A DNA stretch of 64,000 bases from Streptomyces sp. NBC_01669 (GTDB lineage Bacteria > Actinomycetota > Actinomycetes > Streptomycetales > Streptomycetaceae), in the NCBI RefSeq assembly GCF_026339735.1, contig NZ_JAPEQG010000001.1:6329501-6393500 (forward strand), in the 5' to 3' direction. Made by a program: the position numbers and the translations under genes. The notes under the pieces were generated by a model that did not search any database, was not told the origin of the DNA, and saw only the letters and a program-made list of their open reading frames with translations. Each line of letters begins with the position of its first letter. Position 1 is the stretch's first letter. This document shows positions 50,458 through 59,762 of the stretch, in pieces.

Positions 50458-51288
50458 ATGGCGGACTTCGATCTGGACCGGCGCACCCCCGCCGGGGCCC
50501 TGCAAACCGTCGACCGGGCGCTCCTCGTGCTGCTCGCGTTCGAGCGAACCAGGCCGGACTGGGGTGTGACCGAGGTCGCCGAGGAGTTCGGCTGGGACAC
50601 CTCGGTGGCCCAGCGGCTCCTCGCGACGCTCGCCGGCCGCGGCTTCCTGGTCTCCGACCCGGCCACCCGCCGCTACCGCATCGGCCCCGCCGTGCTGCGG
50701 CTCGGCCGGCTCTGGGAGCGCTCCGGATCGCTGGAACTGCTCGCCGGGCCGGTCCTGGAGGAGCTGCGCCGGGCCACAGGTGACACCGTCCTGTTCTGCC
50801 TGCCGGACAGCTTCCACATGCGGTGCGTGGCCGCCGAGGAGGGCGAGACCGGACCGCTGCGCTACTACCCGCTGGTCGGCGAGCTCTACCCGGCGCACGC
50901 CGGGGCGACCAGCAAGTCGTACTACGCCTACCTGCCCGATGAGCAGCGCCACCGGCTGTTCCGAGGCCGCCCCATGGCCCGCTTCACCGAGCGGACCGTC
51001 ACCGACCCGGACCAGCTGGAACAGGAGTTCCTGAAGGTCCGTGCCCAGGGGTACGCCTGCACCGTCGGCGAGTACGACACCGGGATCGCGACCGTCGCCG
51101 TTCCGGTGTTCCTGGGGCGCGAGCCGTACGGGAGCCTCAGCCTCGGCGGTGGCGAGGAGCGGTTCCGGGGGGCGCCCGAGGACCGGCTCGACGCCCTGCG
51201 CCAGGCGGCCCAGCTCCTGGAGCAGAGGCTCACCCACCCACCGCAGCGCCCGAAGCCGCGGGCCCGCCGCCCCCGTACCACCGACTGA
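50458..51288 (+). CDS. IclR-family transcriptional regulator
   Basis: The 276-residue protein has an N-terminal winged helix (about 12-75, TEVAEEFGWDTSVAQRLLATLAGRGFL) and a C-terminal IclR ligand domain (about 90-260). The ATG at 50458 has GGTGAG six bases upstream; an ATG at 50452 is too near that site. It is divergent from the DUF1177-NCS1-M20 operon, with 150 bp between, and is its likely regulator. The shared promoter is AT-rich (GTTTCCCGTTATTTGCAATT near 50415-50432). Confidence 0.88.
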   Translation: MADFDLDRRTPAGALQTVDRALLVLLAFERTRPDWGVTEVAEEFGWDTSVAQRLLATLAGRGFLVSDPATRRYRIGPAVLRLGRLWERSGSLELLAGPVLEELRRATGDTVLFCLPDSFHMRCVAAEEGETGPLRYYPLVGELYPAHAGATSKSYYAYLPDEQRHRLFRGRPMARFTERTVTDPDQLEQEFLKVRAQGYACTVGEYDTGIATVAVPVFLGREPYGSLSLGGGEERFRGAPEDRLDALRQAAQLLEQRLTHPPQRPKPRARRPRTTD

Positions 51289-51375
51289 CCCGCCCGAACG
51301 TCCGGGTCACCGGGATACCGGTGCCCCCCGAGTCACCCGAACCGTCTGAATCACCTGAGTCGTCCGAGGAACCCT

Positions 51376-52104
51376 GTGAATCTGCTTCTGCTCTCCAACT
51401 CCACCCAGCACGGCCGTGGTTACCTGGAACACGCCCTCGACACCGTCATCGGATTCCTGCCCTCCGGTGCCCGACTGGCCTTCGTTCCCTACGCGCTGGC
51501 CGACTACACCACGTACACCGCACGCGTCCGTGACGCCCTGGAGCCGTCCGGCATCACCGTCCGCGGTGTCCATGAGAACGCCGACCCGTCCGCCGAACTC
51601 GCCGCGTCCGACGCCGTGTTCATCGGCGGCGGCAACTCCTTCCGGCTGCTCAGCGCCCTCTACCGCACCGGGTTGCGCGACGCCGTCATCGAGGCGGTGC
51701 GCGCCGGGCTGCCGTACATGGGGGCCAGCGCCGGTACGAACATGGCGGCGCCCACCCTCCGTACCACCAACGACATGCCCATCGTCCAGCCGCCGTCCTT
51801 CGAGGCGCTCGGCCTCGTCCCGTTCCAGATCAACCCGCACTACCTGGACCCGGACCCGGCCAGCACCCACAAGGGCGAGACCCGCGAGGAGCGGCTGACC
51901 GAGTTCCTGGAGGAGAACGACGTGCCGGTGCTCGGCCTGCGCGAGGGATCCTGGCTGCGCGTCAACGGCCGCCAGGCCCGGGTGCAGGGCGCCCGCCCCG
52001 CCCGGCTGTTCACCCGCGGCGCGCAGCCGCAGGAACTCCCGGCGGGGTCGGACGTCTCCCATCTCCTCATGACGGCGCCGCGGTTCGACGCTCCGGTGCG
52101 CTGA
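51376..52104 (+). CDS. pepE: Dipeptidase E (peptidase family S51)
   Basis: The 242-residue serine peptidase has the nucleophile Ser118 in MGASAGTN, preceded by FIGGGNSFRL. The downstream NDMP Asp and NPHYLD His segments are those of alpha-aspartyl dipeptidases, and the length matches the family. It cleaves dipeptides with N-terminal Asp in the cytoplasm. The GTG at 51376 follows GAGGAACC. Its 3' end overlaps the convergent MFS-fusion gene by 38 bases. It may serve the same amide/peptide pathway as the neighbouring operon. Confidence 0.9.
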   Translation: MNLLLLSNSTQHGRGYLEHALDTVIGFLPSGARLAFVPYALADYTTYTARVRDALEPSGITVRGVHENADPSAELAASDAVFIGGGNSFRLLSALYRTGLRDAVIEAVRAGLPYMGASAGTNMAAPTLRTTNDMPIVQPPSFEALGLVPFQINPHYLDPDPASTHKGETREERLTEFLEENDVPVLGLREGSWLRVNGRQARVQGARPARLFTRGAQPQELPAGSDVSHLLMTAPRFDAPVR

Positions 52105-53869
52105 CCGTCAGCACGAGGTCGATCTCGACGGGCAGTCCGCTCGCCGGGTACGCCGCCGGGCAGGCGCGCGGCGCGTACCCGGTGGCGGACCCGGCCAGCA
52201 CGAAGCTGCTGCCGGAGGACGGGGCGGTCAGGGCGTACCGACCGGCCTCGTCCGTGACGGTGAGCCCCGCCTGCCGGCCCGTCCGGTCGATCAGTGTGAC
52301 GTTGGCGCGGGCCACCGGTGTGCCGTCCGCATCCAGCACCCGGCCGCGGAAGCCGCCCGAACCGGCGACGGCATGCGACGCCTCCCGGACGGGCGCCGCC
52401 TCGTCCGCGCTGCTCGCCAGCAGCACCGGCCGCATCGCGTCGCGCTGCGAAGGCAGGAACGCGGCCAGCACCAGACCGATCACCACCGCACCCGTCGCGA
52501 TCATGAACGAGGTCCGGAATCCCTCCATCGAGGGAACCGGCACCGGTCCCATCCGCACCGAGGTGTTGGCGAGCACCATGCCGATCACAGCACTCGACAC
52601 CGACGTACCGATCGACCGCATCAGGGTGTTCAGGCCGTTGGCCGCACCCGTCTCGGACGGATCGACGGCCCCGATGATCAGCGCGGGCAGCGAGGAGTAC
52701 GCGAGCCCGATACCGGCCCCGAGTACCACCGCGATCACCACGGTCTGCCAGGCGGCACTCATCAGACCGAGCCCCGCCCCGTAACCGATCGCGATGACCA
52801 GCAGGCCGAGCATCAGCGACACCTTGGGCCCGCGGCGGGCGGACAGCCGGGCGTACAGCGGGGCGACGAACATCATCGTCAGACCCAGCGGCGCCACGCA
52901 CAGCCCCGCCACGACCATCGACTGCCCCAGGCCGTACCCCGTCGACGTCGGCAGCTGCAGCAGCTGCGGCAGGACGAGCGAGACCGCGTAGAACGCGACA
53001 CCGACCATCACCGATGCGAGGTTGGTGAGCAGCACCTCGCGGCGGGCCGAGGTCCGCAGATCGACCAGCGGCGCCGGGCTGCGCAGCTCGAAGAGCCCCC
53101 ACAGCACCAGGACCAGCAGGGACGCGGCGATCAGACCGAGCGTGGTGCCCGAGGTCCAGCCCCAGTCGCTGCCCTTGGTGATCGGCAGCAGCAGACAGAC
53201 CAGACCGAGCGAGAGCCCGAGCGCACCGGGCAGATCGAACCGGCCGGGCGCGCGCAGCGAGGTCTCCGGTACGACGAGGACGGTCAGGGCCATCGACAGC
53301 ACCCCGAGCCCGGCGGCGCCGAAGAACAGCGTGTGCCAGTCGGCGTGCTGCGCGACCAGCGCGGCGCCGGGCAGCGCGAGCCCGCCGCCCACGCCGATCG
53401 AGGAACTCATCAGCGCCATCGCCGAGCCGAGCTTCTCGCGCGGCAGCTCGTCGCGCATGATGCCGATGCCCAGCGGGATGGCGCCCATCGCGAAGCCCTG
53501 GAGCGCCCGCCCCACGATCATGACGACGAGTTCCTCGGTGAAGGCGCAGACCAGCGAGCCGATCACCATGACGGCGAGGCTGGCGAGCAGCATCCTCCGC
53601 TTGCCGTGGAGGTCACCGAGCCGACCCATGATCGGCGTGGCGACGGCCCCGGCGAGCAGCGTCGCGGTCATCACCCAGGTGGCGTTGGACGGATCGGTGT
53701 GAAGAAGAGCGGGCAGGTCCTTGATGACGGGGACGAGCAGGGTCTGCATCACCGCGACGGTGATACCCGCGAAGGCGAGTACGGGGACGACACCGCCGCC
53801 CGCACGTCGCTCCCGCGGATCGGGGAGCTGCTGCTCCTCGGCGTGCTGATCGTTCGTCGTCTGTGGCAT
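52067..53869 (-). CDS. MFS (DHA2-type) transporter fused to a carboxypeptidase-regulatory-like domain
   Basis: The 600-residue protein has fourteen predicted membrane helices (about 25-495) with MFS motif A GRLGDLHGKRRM and motif C-like GGGLALPGAALV, typical of EmrB/QacA drug exporters. After a short hydrophilic linker comes an unusual C-terminal beta-sandwich (about 510-590): GFRGRVLDADGTPVARANVTL and AGRYALTAP, the CarboxypepD_reg fold. The start ATG at 53869 is chosen because the frame upstream lacks a ribosome site. A cytosolic or surface beta-domain on an MFS exporter is uncommon; its role is unknown. Confidence 0.85.
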   Translation of the reverse strand: MPQTTNDQHAEEQQLPDPRERRAGGGVVPVLAFAGITVAVMQTLLVPVIKDLPALLHTDPSNATWVMTATLLAGAVATPIMGRLGDLHGKRRMLLASLAVMVIGSLVCAFTEELVVMIVGRALQGFAMGAIPLGIGIMRDELPREKLGSAMALMSSSIGVGGGLALPGAALVAQHADWHTLFFGAAGLGVLSMALTVLVVPETSLRAPGRFDLPGALGLSLGLVCLLLPITKGSDWGWTSGTTLGLIAASLLVLVLWGLFELRSPAPLVDLRTSARREVLLTNLASVMVGVAFYAVSLVLPQLLQLPTSTGYGLGQSMVVAGLCVAPLGLTMMFVAPLYARLSARRGPKVSLMLGLLVIAIGYGAGLGLMSAAWQTVVIAVVLGAGIGLAYSSLPALIIGAVDPSETGAANGLNTLMRSIGTSVSSAVIGMVLANTSVRMGPVPVPSMEGFRTSFMIATGAVVIGLVLAAFLPSQRDAMRPVLLASSADEAAPVREASHAVAGSGGFRGRVLDADGTPVARANVTLIDRTGRQAGLTVTDEAGRYALTAPSSGSSFVLAGSATGYAPRACPAAYPASGLPVEIDLVLTVSAPERRTAAPS

Positions 53870-54057
53870 ACGTGCGGCCTCCGGGCAGCGGAAGAAGGGG
53901 AGAGCGGAGTGCGGTCCGGCGGCGGGCAGCACCGACCGCCAAGTGTGTGCACGCTGAACGCTTCCGGAGGTCCGGGGTATTCCGGTGAACGCGGTACCAA
54001 CAGGACATGGCACGGCACTTGGCCGGAACCGTGCGGCCATCTGACCTTCCGTCAGAT

Positions 54058-54071
54058 TGAAACGTGTTCTA
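54058..54071. promoter_or_regulatory. Perfect KstR box upstream of the fadE34-like gene
   Basis: TGAAACGTGTTCTA fits TnnAACnnGTTnnA at every fixed position, 44 bp before the acyl-CoA dehydrogenase start codon. Its overlap with an earlier in-frame ATG (54064) argues against that ATG being used. Confidence 0.85.
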
Positions 54072-54114
54072 CTCTTGCGCCGTTCCAGTGGCCGCGACCG
54101 GCGAGGATCCGTAC

Positions 54115-56289
54115 ATGGGCATCGGAATCACCCAGGAACAGCGGGATTTGGCGCGGGCCGTACGGGGGTGGCTGGCGCGCGCCGTACCCCCGGACGAGAT
54201 CCGCGAGCTCCTCGACGCGAGCGCTCCTTCCGCACCCGGCGTGCGCCCCGGCTACTGGGACGGTCTCGGCGAGCAGGGGCTGCTCGGCATCCATGTGCCC
54301 GAGGAGAACGGCGGAGCGGGCGGCACACTCCTCGACCTCGCCGTGGTTCTGGAGGAGGCGGGACGGGCCGCGCTCCCCGGCCCGTACCTGGCGAACGCGC
54401 TCGCCTCGGCGGTGCTCGGCGACGCGGGCGGGAGCGACCTGCTGGGCGCCCTCGCCGCCGGTACCCGCATCGGCGCCGTCGCCCTCGGCCCCGGCACCCT
54501 CACCGTCGTGGAGGGCGAGGACGGTCACCTTCTCGACGGCACGGCTCCGCCCGTGCTCTCCGGTGCCGACGCCGACCTGCTTCTGCTCCCCGCCGAATCG
54601 GCCGCCGGTACCCTCTGGTTCGCCGTCGACACCGCAGCCGAGGGGCTGACCGTGCGCCCGCACCGCGGCGCCGACCCGACCCGCCCCACCGCCGAGGTCC
54701 GGGCCGACGGCGTACTCGTACCCGCGGACCGTGCCGTACGGATCGACTCCGCGGCCGTCCGTGATCTCGCCGCCGTCCTCCTCGCAGCCGAGGCGTGCGG
54801 CACCGCCTCCCGGGCGCTGGACACCGCCGTCGCGTACGCCCAGGTCCGCGAACAGTTCGGCCGTCCCATCGGGCAGTTCCAGGGCATCAAGCATCTCTGC
54901 GCCGACATGCTCGTCCGCGTCGAACAGGCCCGCGCCCTGGTGTGGGACGCCGCCCGCGCGGCGGACGAAGCCCCGGAGGTACGGGGACTGGTCGCCGCCC
55001 TCGCCGCGGGCACCTCGCTCGACGCCGCGTACAGCTGCGCCAAGGACTGCATCCAGGTCCTCGGCGGTATCGGCTTCACCTGGGAGCACGACGCACACCT
55101 CCATCTGCGCCGGGCGCTCGTGGCGCGGCAGTTGCTGGGGGCGGGGGACGCCCACCGGCTGCGGGCCCTCCGGCTGGCCGAGGGCGGAGCGCGCCGCGAG
55201 CTCGTCCTCGAACTCCCCGCCGAGGCCGACCGCCACCGCGCCGAGGCGCGCGAGGCCGTCGCCGCCGCCCAGGGGCTCGACCCGAAGGCGGCCCGCCGCG
55301 TCCTCGCCCCGACCGGCTACGCCGCCCCGCATCTGCCCGCCCCCTACGGTCTGGACGCCGGACCTCTCCACCAGCTCGCCGTGCAGCAGGAGTTGAAGGA
55401 GCAGGGAGTGAAGGTGAGCGACCTGGGGATCGCCACCTGGGTGGTGCCGTCGCTCCTCGCGCACGGGACACCGGAACAGCAGGACCGCTACCTCATGCCC
55501 ACCCTGCGCGGCGAACTCCTCTGGTGTCAGCTGTTCTCCGAGCCCGGCGCCGGCTCCGACCTCGCCTCGCTCCGCACGAAGGCCGAGCGGACCTCCGGGG
55601 GCTGGCGGATCAATGGCCAGAAGGTGTGGACGAGCGCCGCCCAGTGGGCCGATCACGGCATCCTGCTCGCCAGGACCGACCCGGACGCCCCCAAGCACCA
55701 GGGGCTCAGCTACTTCCTCGTCGACATGAGGAACACCGAAGGCATCGACATCCGCCCGCTGAAGGAGATCACCGGCGACTTCCTCTTCAACGAGGTGTAC
55801 TTCGACGACGTCCTGCTGCCCACCGACGCCGTCGTCGGCGACGTGGGCGACGGCTGGCGGGTCGCCCGCAACACCCTCGGCAACGAACGCGTCCACATGG
55901 CCGACCAGATGACCTTCGACACCGGACTGGAAGCGCTCATCGCCCGTTCCGGCGAGCTCGACGGCAGCTACCGGGCGCGGATCGGCGCCCTCGCCGCCGA
56001 GGCGCACGCACTCGCCTGCATCGGACTGCGGACCACCCTGCAGCAGGTGTCCGGACTGGAGCCGGGCGCCGGAGCCTCGGTACGCAAGCTCGTCCAGACC
56101 ACCCACCAGCAGAAGGTCGCCGAAATCGCCCTGGAACTGCTCGGACCTGCGGGCGCGACCGCGGAAGGTCCCGGGGATCGGGCCCTGCACGGATTCCTGA
56201 TGTCCCGCTGTCTGACCATCGCGGGCGGCACCACCCAGGTTCAGCTCAATGTCGTCGCCGAGCGCATTCTCGGCCTCCCGCGTGACTGA
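54115..56289 (+). CDS. fadE34: Two-domain acyl-CoA dehydrogenase, FadE34-like
   Basis: The 724-residue protein is two acyl-CoA dehydrogenase units in one chain, about twice the normal 380 residues. The first (about 1-345) ends with YAQVREQFGRPIGQFQGIKH and CIQVLGGIGFTWEHDAHL landmarks; the second (about 380-724) has LWCQLFSEPGAGSDLASL and CLTIAGGTTQVQLNVVAERILGLPR. The same layout and motifs occur in M. tuberculosis FadE34 (Rv3573c), the gene next to kstR there, which dehydrogenates steroid-CoA side chains. The ATG at 54115 follows GAGGATCC. A perfect KstR box lies 44 bp upstream, and an lipid-transfer thiolase follows 17 bp downstream. Confidence 0.9.
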   Translation: MGIGITQEQRDLARAVRGWLARAVPPDEIRELLDASAPSAPGVRPGYWDGLGEQGLLGIHVPEENGGAGGTLLDLAVVLEEAGRAALPGPYLANALASAVLGDAGGSDLLGALAAGTRIGAVALGPGTLTVVEGEDGHLLDGTAPPVLSGADADLLLLPAESAAGTLWFAVDTAAEGLTVRPHRGADPTRPTAEVRADGVLVPADRAVRIDSAAVRDLAAVLLAAEACGTASRALDTAVAYAQVREQFGRPIGQFQGIKHLCADMLVRVEQARALVWDAARAADEAPEVRGLVAALAAGTSLDAAYSCAKDCIQVLGGIGFTWEHDAHLHLRRALVARQLLGAGDAHRLRALRLAEGGARRELVLELPAEADRHRAEAREAVAAAQGLDPKAARRVLAPTGYAAPHLPAPYGLDAGPLHQLAVQQELKEQGVKVSDLGIATWVVPSLLAHGTPEQQDRYLMPTLRGELLWCQLFSEPGAGSDLASLRTKAERTSGGWRINGQKVWTSAAQWADHGILLARTDPDAPKHQGLSYFLVDMRNTEGIDIRPLKEITGDFLFNEVYFDDVLLPTDAVVGDVGDGWRVARNTLGNERVHMADQMTFDTGLEALIARSGELDGSYRARIGALAAEAHALACIGLRTTLQQVSGLEPGAGASVRKLVQTTHQQKVAEIALELLGPAGATAEGPGDRALHGFLMSRCLTIAGGTTQVQLNVVAERILGLPRD

Positions 56290-56306
56290 AGGGACGTGAC
56301 CTCGCC

Positions 56307-57557
56307 ATGAAGGCGTACATCGTCGGTGTCGGGATGACGAAGTTCGAGAAGCCGGAGACACGCGACTGGCAGTACTGGGACATGGCGAAGGAGGCGGGGA
56401 ACGCCGCGCTCGCCGACGCCTCGGTCGCCTACGAGGAGGTGCAGCAGGTCCCCGTCGGCTACTGCTTCCAGGCCTCCACGGCCGGCCAGCGCGCCGCGTA
56501 CGAGCTCGGACTGACCGGCGTACCCGTCTACAACGTCAACAACAACTGCGCCACCGGCTCCACCGCGCTGATGCTGGCCCGGCAGTTCGTCGAGGGCGGC
56601 ATCAGCGACTGCGTCCTCGCGCTCGGCTTCGAGAAGATGACGCGCGGGTCGTTGGGGAGCGGGTCCGACGGCGGAGCGGACTTCAGGACCTCGCCCGTCG
56701 CCCGGCACTACGGGATCATGGCCGCCGCCCACGGCTTCGAGATGTCCCCGCCCACCGCCCAGATCTTCGGCAACGCGGCCCGCGAACACATGGAGCGGTA
56801 CGGGACGACCGAGGCGCAGCTCGCGGCGGTCGGCGCCAAGAACCACCGGCACTCGGTGAACAACCCGTACGCCCAGTTCCAGGACGCCTGCACGGTCGAC
56901 GAGATCCTCGCCGCCAGGACCGTCCATCGCCCGCTGACCAAACTCCAGTGCTCGCCCACCTCCGACGGGGCGGCCGCAGCCGTCGTCGTGTCGGAACGCT
57001 TCGTCGGCAGCCACGGGCTGGAGGACAGGGCGGTCGAGATCGTCGCCCAGGCCATGACGACCGACACCGGCGAGTCCTTCGCCTCCGGCACCTGCATCGA
57101 CGCCGTCGGACTGCCCATGTCACGCGCCGCCGCCCGGCAGGTGTACGACACCTCGGGGCTCTCGGCCGCGGACCTCGACATCATCGAACTGCACGACTGC
57201 TTCTCCATCAACGAACTCCTCACCTACGAGGCGCTCGGCCTGTGCGGTGAGGGCGAGTCCGGCAAGCTCGTCGAGTCCGGGGCCACCACCTACGGCGGCC
57301 GCTGGGTGGTCAACCCGTCCGGTGGCCTGATCTCCAAGGGCCACCCGCTCGGCGCCACCGGCATCGCCCAGGCCGCCGAACTCACCTGGCAGCTGCGCGG
57401 CGAGGCGGGCGACCGGCAGGTGCCCGGTGCCCGGGTCGGACTCGCCCACAACATCGGGCTCGGCGGCGCGGCGGTCGTCACGCTCCTCCGCCGACAGTCG
57501 GAGCCGGGTGTCCGGCCATATACCGATGTACGGGGCGCAGGGCGCCTGCGAGTATGA
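56307..57557 (+). CDS. ltp1: Lipid-transfer protein / SCP-x-type thiolase (Ltp1-like)
   Basis: The 416-residue thiolase-fold protein has the nucleophilic Cys81 in NNNCATGSTAL, the LHDCFSINEL segment and GHPLGATG. It follows the SCP-x/lipid-transfer subfamily (opening YIVGVGMTKFEKP), as in mycobacterial Ltp1 (Rv2790c). Such enzymes catalyse thiolytic or retro-aldol cleavage of branched steroid-CoA side chains. The C-terminus extends about 20 residues past the usual end. It follows the FadE34-like gene by 17 bp and overlaps the exporter gene by four bases. Confidence 0.87.
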   Translation: MKAYIVGVGMTKFEKPETRDWQYWDMAKEAGNAALADASVAYEEVQQVPVGYCFQASTAGQRAAYELGLTGVPVYNVNNNCATGSTALMLARQFVEGGISDCVLALGFEKMTRGSLGSGSDGGADFRTSPVARHYGIMAAAHGFEMSPPTAQIFGNAAREHMERYGTTEAQLAAVGAKNHRHSVNNPYAQFQDACTVDEILAARTVHRPLTKLQCSPTSDGAAAAVVVSERFVGSHGLEDRAVEIVAQAMTTDTGESFASGTCIDAVGLPMSRAAARQVYDTSGLSAADLDIIELHDCFSINELLTYEALGLCGEGESGKLVESGATTYGGRWVVNPSGGLISKGHPLGATGIAQAAELTWQLRGEAGDRQVPGARVGLAHNIGLGGAAVVTLLRRQSEPGVRPYTDVRGAGRLRV

Positions 57558-59071
57558 CGCTCATGGTTGACGTCACGGCGCCCACGCCCCTGCAGAAATC
57601 CCGCACCTGGGCGGTGGTACTCGCCGCCTGCACAGGTCAGTTCCTCGTCATTCTCGACGTGTCCGTCGTCAATGTGGCGCTGCCGTCCATGCGGTCCGAC
57701 CTGGGGCTGAGCGCCGGTCAGTTGCAGTGGGTCCTCAACGCGTACGCGATCGCTTTCGCCGGGTTCATGCTTCTCGGCGGGCGCGCCGCCGACATATACG
57801 GCCGCAAGCGGATGTTCCTGGTCGGTCTCGGCCTGTTCACCGCCGCCTCGCTCGTCGGCGGGTTTGCCCAGGAGGGCTGGCAGCTGCTCGCCGCCCGTGC
57901 CGCGCAGGGGCTCGGTGCCGCCGTGCTCTCTCCCGCGACCCTCACGCTTCTCACCGCCGCAGTTCCCGAGGGCCCGGCCAGGACCAGGGCGATCGGCACG
58001 TGGATGGCCGTCGGTGCCGGAGGCGGCGCGGCCGGCGGACTGGTCGGCGGGGCGCTCACCGACCTCCTCTCCTGGCGCTGGGTCCTGCTGATCAATGTGC
58101 CGTTCGGCGTGCTCGTCCTGATCGGCGCCACGGTCTGGCTCGCCGAGAGCCGGGCGGGCGGGCGGCACCGTATCGACCTGCTGGGCGCGGTGCTCGTCAC
58201 GGTGGGGCTGGCCACGGTCTCGTACGGCATCGTGCAGACCGAGCGGGAGGGCTGGACGGCTGCGGCCACCCTGGTGCCGCTGCTCGGCGGGGTGGCGCTG
58301 CTGGCCCTCTTCGTCCTGGTGGAGGCGCGGACGGCGGTGCCTCTGATGCCGCTCCGGGTGCTGGGCACGCGGGCGGTGGCGGCGGCGAACGTGGCGATGA
58401 TCGTGATGGGTTCCGCGACGTTCTCGATGTGGTACTTCATGACCGTGTACGCGCAGTCGGTGCTGGGCTACACGCCGATGCAGGCCGGACTGGCCCTGAT
58501 GCCCACCTCGTTGGCGGTGGTGCTCGGCTCGACGTTCGCGCCGCGGATCATGGCACGCGTCGGCGCGAAGAACCTCGTCCTGATCGGTCTGGCGATCACC
58601 GCCACGGGCTTCGGCTGGCAGTCCACGATGGGCGCAGACGGCTCGTACCTCACGTCGATCTGCGGGCCCGGCATCCTGATGATGGCCGGTGCGGGGTTCG
58701 CGTCCACGCCGCTCGCCTCCCTCGCCACCTCGGGCGCGGCGCCCGGGGACGCCGGTCTGGTCTCCGGGCTGGTCAACACCTCACGCACGATGGGCGGTGC
58801 GCTGGGTCTCGCTGTCCTCTCCACGGTCGCGGCGGCACGGACCGGGGGCGGCACCGGCGCGGAGGAGCTGACCGCAGGGTTCGCGCTGGCGTTCCGGACG
58901 GCCGGCACGGTACTGCTGGGCGGACTGCTGCTGATGGTCCTGTGGCTGCCGCGCCACCACTCGTCGCGCTCCGGAAGGTCCGGCCCGTCGGCCACGTCAG
59001 GCCCGTCGAGCACCTCGACTCCGTCCCGCGCGTCGAGCACGTCGGGCATGTCGAGCCCGTCCGGCGACTGA
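57554..59071 (+). CDS. MFS drug-type exporter (DHA2 family)
   Basis: The 505-residue protein has fourteen predicted membrane segments with MFS motif A GGRAADIYGRKRMF and the family motif LDVSVVNVALPS, as in EmrB/QacA. Its tail (about 475-505) is a Ser/Thr/Pro-rich low-complexity run. The start overlaps the Ltp stop by four bases, so it is translated together with steroid-catabolic enzymes. It may export a toxic sterol intermediate or co-metabolite, which is inference. ATG 57554 is used; 57563 is an alternative. Confidence 0.88.
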   Translation: MTLMVDVTAPTPLQKSRTWAVVLAACTGQFLVILDVSVVNVALPSMRSDLGLSAGQLQWVLNAYAIAFAGFMLLGGRAADIYGRKRMFLVGLGLFTAASLVGGFAQEGWQLLAARAAQGLGAAVLSPATLTLLTAAVPEGPARTRAIGTWMAVGAGGGAAGGLVGGALTDLLSWRWVLLINVPFGVLVLIGATVWLAESRAGGRHRIDLLGAVLVTVGLATVSYGIVQTEREGWTAAATLVPLLGGVALLALFVLVEARTAVPLMPLRVLGTRAVAAANVAMIVMGSATFSMWYFMTVYAQSVLGYTPMQAGLALMPTSLAVVLGSTFAPRIMARVGAKNLVLIGLAITATGFGWQSTMGADGSYLTSICGPGILMMAGAGFASTPLASLATSGAAPGDAGLVSGLVNTSRTMGGALGLAVLSTVAAARTGGGTGAEELTAGFALAFRTAGTVLLGGLLLMVLWLPRHHSSRSGRSGPSATSGPSSTSTPSRASSTSGMSSPSGD

Positions 59072-59120
59072 GGGCAGAAGGGGCGGCGGCCACGCCCGGC
59101 GCCCCTCCCGCGAACACCGC

Positions 59121-59762
59121 CTACAGCCAGCCCTGCTGCCGCGCCGCCCGCACCGCCTCCATGCGGTTCCGCGTCCCTGTCTTCCCGATCGCCGACGACA
59201 GGTAATTACGTACCGTCGACTCGGACAGATGCAGCTTCGCCGCGATGTCGGAGACCGTCGCCCCGTCCACCGAGGCGTTCAGCGCGTCCCGTTCCCGCGC
59301 CGTGAGCGGGCTGGGGCCCGCGCTCAGGGCGGCCGCGGCGAGGGCGGGGTCGATGACGGTCTCACCGGTCAGCACCCGGCGGATCGCCGCCGCGAGCTCC
59401 TCGACCGGGCCGTCCTTGACCAGGAACCCCGCCGCGCCCGCCTCCATCGCGCGGCGCAGATAGCCGGGACGCCCGAAGGTGGTGAGGATCAGCACCCGGC
59501 AGTCCGGTACCTCCTCGCGCAGGTCGGCGGCGGCGTCGAGCCCGCTGCGGCCCGGGAGTTCGATGTCGAGGAGTGCCACATCGGGACGGGACAGCAGTGC
59601 GGCGTCCACGATCTCGTCCCCGGCGCCGACCTGGGCCACGACCTCGATGTCCGGTTCGAGCCCGAGCAGCAGGGCGAGCGCGCCGCGCATCATGCCCTGG
59701 TCCTCGGCGAGCAGCACCCGGACGGACGTGTGCGGCAGGTGATCTCGGGGCATCTCGTTCAC
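59121..59762 (-). CDS. LuxR-family response regulator
   Basis: The 213-residue NarL-type regulator has a receiver domain with the acidic pocket (LLAEDQ), phosphorylation site Asp66 (VALLDIELPG) and Lys in FLVKDG. A C-terminal LuxR helix-turn-helix follows (about 148-205, LTARERDALN to STVRNYLSSAIGKTGTRNR). The GTG at 59762 overlaps the kinase stop by four bases; an ATG at 59753 is possible. With the adjacent kinase it likely controls the ABC transporter upstream in the same operon. Confidence 0.9.
   Translation of the reverse strand: MNEMPRDHLPHTSVRVLLAEDQGMMRGALALLLGLEPDIEVVAQVGAGDEIVDAALLSRPDVALLDIELPGRSGLDAAADLREEVPDCRVLILTTFGRPGYLRRAMEAGAAGFLVKDGPVEELAAAIRRVLTGETVIDPALAAAALSAGPSPLTARERDALNASVDGATVSDIAAKLHLSESTVRNYLSSAIGKTGTRNRMEAVRAARQQGWL

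Noticed and set aside
54064..54114. Earlier in-frame start (54064) for the fadE34-like gene
   Set aside because: It lies within the KstR box and lacks a ribosome site, while 54115 has GAGG upstream and matches the family start.
58960..59071. Repetitive tract at the end of the MFS gene as a CRISPR-like or structured repeat
   Set aside because: The repeats are irregular TCGGGC/CCGTCG runs encoding a Ser/Thr/Pro-rich tail, without constant spacers.
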